Assembly: GCF_004217285.1 (NCBI RefSeq)
Contig: NZ_SHKS01000006.1
Coordinates: 1 to 64,000 of the forward strand
From: Streptomyces sp. BK239
GTDB lineage: Bacteria > Actinomycetota > Actinomycetes > Streptomycetales > Streptomycetaceae
DNA: 64,000 bases
Reading direction: 5' to 3'
Made by a program: the position numbers and the translations under genes
Part shown: in pieces, positions 59,050 to 64,000 of the stretch
Numbering within the stretch: the first letter of the stretch is position 1
How the letters are laid out: each line of letters begins with the position of its first letter
The notes under the pieces: generated by a model
The model's input: only the letters and a program-made list of their open reading frames with translations
What the model was told of the DNA's origin: nothing
Database searches by the model: none

Positions 59050-59361
59050 GGCTCCTTCCAGCTCGTCCGTAGCCGTGGCTGTCGTTTCCTCCGTGCTTGT
59101 TCAGTTGTGGCTGTGCGGGTGACGACGATCTGTGGTTGTGGCTGTGCGGGCGATCTGCAGTTGTGACTGTGCCTCGGTGCCGGCCTGCGCGGGCTCCCGG
59201 CTCCCCTCCGGAAGGGAGCCCGACCGGCCAACCGTCTGAAAGTTTGACCACGTTGTTGAAGTTGGCAGCCAACTTCACTGTACTTATGTCCGTTTGGAAG
59301 CGTCCTATAACCATCTCTCCTTGAACTGCCGCAAGATGGCGAGAAGTTGTAGTGTTCGGTC
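59050..59361. promoter_or_regulatory. devE upstream region with repeats and operator
   Basis: No gene is supported in these 312 bp. The 15-mer TTGTGGCTGTGCGGG occurs at 59105-59119 and 59136-59150, with a partial third copy at 59161. A 21-bp palindrome follows at 59257-59277. The last 38 bp (59324-59361) match the devA upstream region at 31 of 38 positions without gaps and contain -10-like TAGTGT six bases before the start. GC content drops to about 51% over 59221-59340 by count. Confidence 0.7.
59257..59277. promoter_or_regulatory. Putative DevE/DevA operator upstream of devE
   Basis: TGAAGTTGGC-A-GCCAACTTCA is a perfect palindrome with 10-bp arms, 84 bp before devE. A shorter version of the same AAGTTGG/CCAACTT motif is found upstream of devA. 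It has the size expected of a GntR operator, and DevA is known to repress itself. Confidence 0.7.
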
Positions 59362-60279
59362 GTGGAGCCGGAACATGCCTCCGTCAAGGGGCGGGGGAGC
59401 CCGGGGCGGCCGGCGCGGCCGCGGCCGACCCCCCGTGACGTGGCCGACGAGCTGCGCACCCGGATCAGGACCGGGGTGCTGCGGCCGGGCCAGCGCATGC
59501 CCACCCAGGCCAGGCTGGCGGACGAGTTCGGGGTGGAGCGGGGCGCGGTGCGCCAGGCGCTGCGCATTCTCCAGGCGGAGCGCCTGCTCACCAATGTGAC
59601 GAAGGGCGCCCCTGCGACGGTCGCCCCGCACTCCGGCGGGAGAGGTTTCCCGGCCGGGCCGGGGGCGCCGCCGCAGCCCACGATGGCGGCGCTGACCCCG
59701 CGTATCGTCGAGGCGTTCGCCGCTCCGCACGTGCGGATCGACGCCCTTTGCCTGACGGCCGTCTCGCTGACCCTCGCCATCGGCGAACCACTGCGGCGGA
59801 TCCACGCCGGGGAGCTGAAACCGGCCAAGATCGAGGTGCGGGTCCTGCTGCCGTCCCGGGACATCGAACTGGCCTTCCCGACACCGGTGGACGCCTCGGA
59901 GACCGGGCGGCTGCAACGCCGCTGGCTGTCCCACCGCAACGCCCAGGGCCAGGTGCTGCGGCACAACCTGCTCACGCTGCGCGAGACGCACGGCATCGAC
60001 GTCGACGTCAGCTTCCGCGCGCTGCCCTTCACCCCGCCGGTCAAGCTGTACCTCCTCAACGGCACGGAGGCGCTGCTGGCGTACTACACCGTGCAGCGCC
60101 GCGAGCAGGAGATCGACCACGAGCAGCTCCAGATGTACGACGCCGAGGGCACGCGGTCGGTTCTGTTCGCCTTCGAAGAGGGCGCCGGGCCGCGTGACTC
60201 GGCGTTCGTGAAGCAGTCGCTGCGCTGGTTCGACGCGCTCTGGGAGACGATCAGCTCCGGGCTGACGCTCACGAGTTGA
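59362..60279 (+). CDS. devE: GntR-type developmental regulator DevE
   Basis: A 305-aa regulator. A GntR winged helix is at about 22-90 (VADELRTRIRTG, LADEFGVERGAVRQALRIL); the C-terminal 200 residues form a domain also found in DevA (ALPFTPPVKLYLLNGTEALL) that is not the usual UTRA or FadR type. I recall devE (SCO4188) as the paralogue of devA in S. coelicolor with its own role in development. GTG 59362 is supported by the match to the devA start region and a leaderless-type TAGTGT. It overlaps the convergent small gene by 11 bp. Confidence 0.9.
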   Translation: MEPEHASVKGRGSPGRPARPRPTPRDVADELRTRIRTGVLRPGQRMPTQARLADEFGVERGAVRQALRILQAERLLTNVTKGAPATVAPHSGGRGFPAGPGAPPQPTMAALTPRIVEAFAAPHVRIDALCLTAVSLTLAIGEPLRRIHAGELKPAKIEVRVLLPSRDIELAFPTPVDASETGRLQRRWLSHRNAQGQVLRHNLLTLRETHGIDVDVSFRALPFTPPVKLYLLNGTEALLAYYTVQRREQEIDHEQLQMYDAEGTRSVLFAFEEGAGPRDSAFVKQSLRWFDALWETISSGLTLTS

Positions 60280-60451
60280 CGGCGGGGCCGCTGACCAGGA
60301 GGGCGAGGATCACGGCGCCGGCGGAGCTGACGCCGGGGCGGCCGGTCCTGATGCCGACGGTGAGCATGAGCAGGCCGACGGTGCCGGCGGTGCCGTACTT
60401 CCACTGGACGGCCTGTTCGAGAACGGCGGAGAGGACGGTGAGGGCGGTCAT
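60269..60451 (-). CDS. Small membrane protein between devE and devA (60 aa)
   Basis: A 60-aa protein with one or two helices (about 4-12 and 21-55: TAGTVGLLMLTVG, SAGAVILALLVSG). ATG 60451 follows GAGG by seven bases. It is convergent with devE and divergent from devA, sharing the devA upstream region, so it may answer to the same regulators. In S. coelicolor a small gene (SCO4189) lies in this place. Function unknown. Confidence 0.75.
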   Translation of the reverse strand: MTALTVLSAVLEQAVQWKYGTAGTVGLLMLTVGIRTGRPGVSSAGAVILALLVSGPAVNS

Positions 60452-60519
60452 GGCGGTTCCTCTCTTCGGATGTGCCGCGGAGGCGGGTCCCTTCGGAGAC
60501 GCTGCGGAGACGGGGTTCT

Positions 60520-60548
60520 GCCAACTGAGCCAAGTTGGCAACCAACTT
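60520..60548. promoter_or_regulatory. Putative operator between the small gene and devA
   Basis: Overlapping inverted repeats: GCCAACT (60520-60526) with AGTTGGC (60533-60539), and AAGTTGG (60532-60538) with CCAACTT (60542-60548). They repeat the core of the palindrome before devE and lie 87-115 bp upstream of devA. Further CAACTT/AAGTTG pieces follow at 60558-60620. GC is about 42% over 60541-60600. Confidence 0.65.
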
Positions 60549-60634
60549 TGATAATGTTGTCCCCACTTGGCAGCAACTACTAAACAACTTCCAAGCAACT
60601 GCCGTCAGATGGATCGAAGTTGTAGCGTTTGGTC

Positions 60635-61507
60635 GTGACCCAGGAGAACGTGGCCGTGAACGGCAGCAGAAGGCTCTCGCCCCAGGAGATCGCCGATGTC
60701 CTGCGCGAACGCATCCGCGTCGGGGACCTCAAGGCGGGCGACCGCCTGCCCACCCAGGCCGAGCTGGCTCACGAGTTCGACGTCGAGCGAGGCGCCGTGC
60801 GCCAGGCCCTGCGGGCCCTCCAGGACGACGGACTGCTCACCGACGTCAGCAAGGGCAGCCCACCGCGCATCGCCGAACCCCCGGCGCCGGCCCGGGAAGA
60901 GCCCCAGCCCACGATGGTCGCCCTCGCCCCCCGCCTGACCGAGGCCTTCTCCGCCCCGCACGTCCGCATCGACGCCGCCTGCCTCACCTCCGAGAGCCTC
61001 ATACCGGCCCTCGGCGAACCGCTGCGCCTCATCCACGGCGGCAGCATCCGCCCCGAGCGGATCGACGTCCGCATCCTCCTGCCCTCGCGCGACATCAACC
61101 TCGCCTTCCCCGTCCCCGTCGACGGACGGAGCGACGACGACCCGGTGCACCAGCGCTGGCTGGCGATGCGCAACGCCCAGGGCCACGTCCTGCGGCACAA
61201 CCTGCTCACCCTGCGCACCCACGGCGTCGACGTCAACGTCACCTTCCGGGCCCTGCCGTTCACCCCGCCGGTGAAGCTGTACCTCCTCAACGGCAGCGAG
61301 GCGCTGATGGCGTACTACATGGTCGAGCGCCGGGAGGAGCCCACCGAGGACGGCACGCTCGACATGTACGACGTGCTGGGCACCGAGTCGCTGCTGTTCT
61401 CCTTCGAGAAGGCGGCCGGCCGGCGGGACGCCGCCTTCGTCGAGGAATCCCAGAAGTGGTTCGACGCCCTCTGGGAAACAATCACCTCGGACCTGACACT
61501 CTCCTAG
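60635..61507 (+). CDS. devA: GntR-type developmental regulator DevA
   Basis: A 290-aa paralogue of DevE with the same two domains: winged helix at about 15-85 (IADVLRERIRVG, LAHEFDVERGAVRQALRAL) and the shared C-terminal domain. I recall devA (SCO4190) as needed for aerial development in S. coelicolor, repressing its own operon and co-transcribed with devB. GTG 60635 is chosen from the alignment with devE and the -10-like TAGCGT six bases upstream (60623-60628); a TTG two codons earlier is less likely. Confidence 0.93.
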   Translation: MTQENVAVNGSRRLSPQEIADVLRERIRVGDLKAGDRLPTQAELAHEFDVERGAVRQALRALQDDGLLTDVSKGSPPRIAEPPAPAREEPQPTMVALAPRLTEAFSAPHVRIDAACLTSESLIPALGEPLRLIHGGSIRPERIDVRILLPSRDINLAFPVPVDGRSDDDPVHQRWLAMRNAQGHVLRHNLLTLRTHGVDVNVTFRALPFTPPVKLYLLNGSEALMAYYMVERREEPTEDGTLDMYDVLGTESLLFSFEKAAGRRDAAFVEESQKWFDALWETITSDLTLS

Positions 61508-61563
61508 TGACTTCTGATACGACGCAGACTGATCTGGTGGCATCCGAGACCGAGGACACAACC

Positions 61564-62256
61564 GTGGATCTGCGGGAAACGATCAGGCGTGCCCGAGTCG
61601 TGCTCTGGGACTTCGACGGGCCGATCTGCCGGCTGTTCGCCCGGCACTCGGCCGAACTGGTGGCCGACGGCCTGGTGGAGTGGCTGGAGGGGCGCGGACT
61701 GCGCGGACTGCTGACGGAGTCCGAACGGGAGTCGCTCGACCCCCACGCCGTGCTGCGCGCCGTGGACCGCCGCCACCCCGGCAGCGACCTCGTCGCGGAG
61801 CTGGAGGAACGCCTCACCCAGGAGGAACTGAAGGCCGCCGCCTCGGCGATGCCCACCGCCTGGGCCGACCCCCTGATACGCACCTGGTCGGCCGTCGGCG
61901 CCCGCCTGGCCATCACCACCAACAACTCCCCCCGGGTGGTCGGCGCCTACCTGGACAGCCGCGGCCTGACCGGCTGCTTCGCGCCCCATGTCTACGGCCG
62001 CACCCAGGACCTGCACCTCCTCAAGCCCCACCCGCACTGCCTGCGTCGCGCCCTGAACGCGACAGGCTCGGCCCCCGGCACCGCACTGATGATCGGCGAC
62101 ACCCCCGCCGACTTCCTGGCCGCCCGCGAGGCCGGGGTCCCCTTCCTCGGCTACGCCCGCAACGAGCGCAAGGAAAAGCTCCTGAGAGACGCCGGAGCGA
62201 CGACCGTGGTGGCCTCGCTGGAGGCGGTGCTGGACACCGTCAGACAGGCGGCCTGA
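61564..62256 (+). CDS. devB: HAD-family hydrolase DevB
   Basis: A 230-aa haloacid-dehalogenase-type phosphatase. Motif I is DFDGPICRLF (Asp16, Asp18), motif II ITTNNS, motif III Lys in LKPHP and motif IV GDTPADF. It is like phosphoglycolate phosphatases; the natural substrate is unknown. GTG 61564 has GAGGA seven bases upstream; a GTG at 61507 overlapping the devA stop would add 19 residues. It forms one transcript with devA. Confidence 0.88.
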   Translation: MDLRETIRRARVVLWDFDGPICRLFARHSAELVADGLVEWLEGRGLRGLLTESERESLDPHAVLRAVDRRHPGSDLVAELEERLTQEELKAAASAMPTAWADPLIRTWSAVGARLAITTNNSPRVVGAYLDSRGLTGCFAPHVYGRTQDLHLLKPHPHCLRRALNATGSAPGTALMIGDTPADFLAAREAGVPFLGYARNERKEKLLRDAGATTVVASLEAVLDTVRQAA

Positions 62257-62504
62257 GTCGAACGGGGTGACGGTCACGGCGTCATCTCCCGTCTTGGCGC
62301 CACCGGGCTCAGGAGCTGCGCTACAGTTCCGCAATCGCGTGAGCAACAGCTCCCGCCGGCACGTATGAGACGGCGAACAGGCCCGATTCCTCGACCACGC
62401 CGGACGCGTCTGAGCGGCGATCAACCCAATGGCCCAGCTCATGGCGGTCCGGGCGTGCGCGGCAGCACACGGCATCTAGCGTTTGCCGTATCCATTCGAC
62501 GAGT

Positions 62505-64000
62505 GTGAGCACCCGGAGCGGCCCAGTGGGCGACGACCCTGTTTCCCCCCGCCCCTTCGGGGGTCGGACGGCCGCACGGAGCAGGTCCGCCGCCGTGCTC
62601 CACGCCTTCGTCCGGGACGCGGCGTCGACCCCGTCGGCCGGCGGTCCCCACCGTCGCGACCATGTGCTGGACCTGCCGCCGGACGTGGCCCGGATCGTCG
62701 GCGGGCAGGCCGGGGCACCGGTCACCGTGCGGATCCGGCGCCCCGACGCGCTGCCCGCGGTGATCAGGACCTGGCGCGAGGAGAAGGCCGTCCAGAACGC
62801 CGTCCGCGCCGTCCTGCCGCACACCCCGCGGTGCCTGGCCGAGGGGCCGGGATTCGCCGTCCACAGCCATGTGCCGGGCGTACCGCTGCCGGCGCTGTGC
62901 GGAAACGGTAAACCTGTCGACGCGGTGCTCGTGGAGTCACTGACCACCCTGCTGGCCCGGCTGACCCAGGTGCGCGCCTCGGCGCTGCCGCCCCTGCCGT
63001 CGGCGTGGCCCGCCAACCACACCGACAGCCGCGCCTTCCTGCGGACCCTGGCCCGGCTCGCCGACGAACAGATCCGCAGGCCCAACTGGGCCGTCTTCGG
63101 CGGCCTGTTCACGGCGCTGGGCATCCCCGCCGACGCCCTGTCCGCGCTGGCGGAACGGGTTCCGCCGATGACGCGGAGGCCGTACAGCCTGCTCCACACC
63201 GACCTGCGCCGGGACAACCTGATCGTCCCCGAGCCGGACGGCGACGCATCCGTCGTCTGCGTCGACTGGGGGCCGGCCACCTACGGGGACCCGCTGCACG
63301 ACCTCGCCACCCACCTGGTGCGCATGAGGTACCCGCGGCACCAGGAGCAGGAGGTCACCGAGGCCTGGGCGCGGGCCATGCGGCACGTCCGCCCCGCCGC
63401 GGTGAACGGCCTGGCCAAGGACCTGGACCACTACCTGGCCTTCGAACGGGCGCAGTCCGTGTACCCGGACGTCATGCGCGCCGCGCGGTCCCTGGAGCGG
63501 TCGTTCACCCAGGAGAGCCTGGAGGAGGCGACGGCGGAGGTGCACCGGGCGGTCCTGGCGGCGGCCGAACCGCTGCGGCTGAGCCGTGTCCCCACCCCCC
63601 TGGAGATCGAGGGCGCCCTCTTCCGCTGGCTGGCCTCGCGCGGCCTCGACGACATCGGCGGCCGGCACCGGGGTGCCGGGGCCTTCGACTGGAAGCCCGA
63701 CCCCCGCCTCCCCGAGCACCCCGACTTCCCGGCGTCCGCGGTCCGGGACGCCCTCCTGGCGGAGGGCGCCGCCCCGGCCGGCCGGGTGGTGAAGGGGACG
63801 GCGCACCTCAACTCGGTGGTGCGGGTGCCGGGCGTCGAGTTCCCGGTGGTCGTCCGGCGCAGACTGCGCGACGTCTGCCGAAGGGAACCGAGCTTCCTCA
63901 GCGAGCACGCGGTGCTCCGCGCCATCGAGGACTCCGGTGTAGAGGTGGCCGCCCCGAGGGTCCTCGCGCTGGGCACGGACTTCACCGGCGACGCCTTCGC
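62505..64000 (+). CDS. Aminoglycoside-phosphotransferase-fold protein, apparently two kinase domains (truncated by window end)
   Basis: At least 498 codons with no stop before the window end. The first domain (about 55-350) has the kinase core HTDLRRDN (His231, Asp233, Asn238) and the metal-binding VDWG (Asp254), as in APH/choline kinase-fold proteins, but its N-lobe shows no obvious ATP-binding Lys. After a linker with FDWKPDPRLPEHPDF, residues 425-498 look like a second N-lobe (VKGTAHLNSVVRVPG, FPVVVRRR, LSEHAVLRAIEDSGVEV). GTG 62505 has no ribosome site, so the start is uncertain. The substrate is unknown; antibiotic or sugar phosphorylation are options. Confidence 0.7.
   Translation, partial: MSTRSGPVGDDPVSPRPFGGRTAARSRSAAVLHAFVRDAASTPSAGGPHRRDHVLDLPPDVARIVGGQAGAPVTVRIRRPDALPAVIRTWREEKAVQNAVRAVLPHTPRCLAEGPGFAVHSHVPGVPLPALCGNGKPVDAVLVESLTTLLARLTQVRASALPPLPSAWPANHTDSRAFLRTLARLADEQIRRPNWAVFGGLFTALGIPADALSALAERVPPMTRRPYSLLHTDLRRDNLIVPEPDGDASVVCVDWGPATYGDPLHDLATHLVRMRYPRHQEQEVTEAWARAMRHVRPAAVNGLAKDLDHYLAFERAQSVYPDVMRAARSLERSFTQESLEEATAEVHRAVLAAAEPLRLSRVPTPLEIEGALFRWLASRGLDDIGGRHRGAGAFDWKPDPRLPEHPDFPASAVRDALLAEGAAPAGRVVKGTAHLNSVVRVPGVEFPVVVRRRLRDVCRREPSFLSEHAVLRAIEDSGVEVAAPRVLALGTDFTGDAF

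Noticed and set aside
62321..62510. Minus-strand frame ending in a plausible hydrophobic segment (GLFAVSYVPAGAVAHAIAEL)
   Set aside because: Its first half uses codons rare in Streptomyces (ACA, ATA, CTA, CAA), no ribosome site is seen, and it would cover the promoter region of the kinase gene. Conservation would be needed to revive it.

Overview
The window is high-GC chromosomal DNA from a Streptomyces. The gene order and protein sequences match, to my recollection, the S. coelicolor interval from about SCO4126 to SCO4191. Supporting signs are third-position GC bias, frequent GTG starts, 4-nt ATGA/GTGA overlaps, and actinobacterial genes such as mshD, glnR, nur, rsiG and the devA/devE pair. 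No tRNA, CRISPR array, intact insertion sequence or prophage was seen.

Layout. (1) 1-125: 3' end of a 5S rRNA and its terminator. (2) 165-11968: a GNAT enzyme; a six-gene minus-strand operon resembling a chromosomal type IV secretion machine (VirB2-, VirB8-, VirB6- and split VirB4-like proteins plus a degenerate VirD4-like protein; the cmdF-to-cmdA locus); then a membrane protein, a secreted trypsin-like protease, a VirB1-like lytic transglycosylase/P60 hydrolase and a PAP2 phosphatase. (3) 12051-15257: a Tat-exported BBE-type flavoenzyme, a small Cys protein, a lipoprotein, a MITE-like palindrome and a 56-aa protein. (4) 15305-26322: csoR, then phosphate and polyphosphate genes: PhoU-like/Pit, pstSCAB behind a clear four-unit PHO box, and NUDIX-CHAD-ppk. 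(5) 26660-31361: ECF sigma factor, zinc-finger anti-sigma and an ABC exporter. (6) 31425-42067: mshD, a secreted 5'-nucleotidase, two cell-envelope glycosyltransferase-type genes, an AT-rich gap, a TPR/AAA+ pair and a secreted pectinesterase.

(7) 42160-45932: a two-component system with an HtrA-type membrane protease, laid out like mycobacterial MprAB-PepD, with 11-bp-phased repeats in front of the protease gene. (8) 46080-54820: LacI regulator, glnR, alpha/beta hydrolase, MoaD/ThiS-like protein, two envelope proteins, and a sulfur cluster in which a 27-codon Cys-containing leader peptide precedes cysA-sseC, followed by DUF3099, DsrE, a 32-aa membrane peptide and a nitrobindin-like protein. 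(9) 54837-59049: nur, YgfZ-like protein, dtd, rsiG and an Eis-like acetyltransferase. (10) 59362-64000: the duplicated developmental regulators devE and devA with near-copied promoters, a 60-aa membrane protein between them, devB, and the start of a protein that appears to contain two kinase folds in tandem.

Themes are phosphate homeostasis (Pit, Pst, Ppk, nucleotidase), metal and sulfur homeostasis (CsoR, Nur, CysA), envelope stress, and control of sporulation (cmd, rsiG, devA/devE). The freshest leads are the degenerate coupling protein in the cmd locus, the duplicated devE/devA promoter with palindromic operators, the Cys leader peptide with its leaderless promoter, the putative double kinase at the right edge, the repeats before htrA, a G-quadruplex motif upstream of ppk and the 73-bp MITE-like palindrome.
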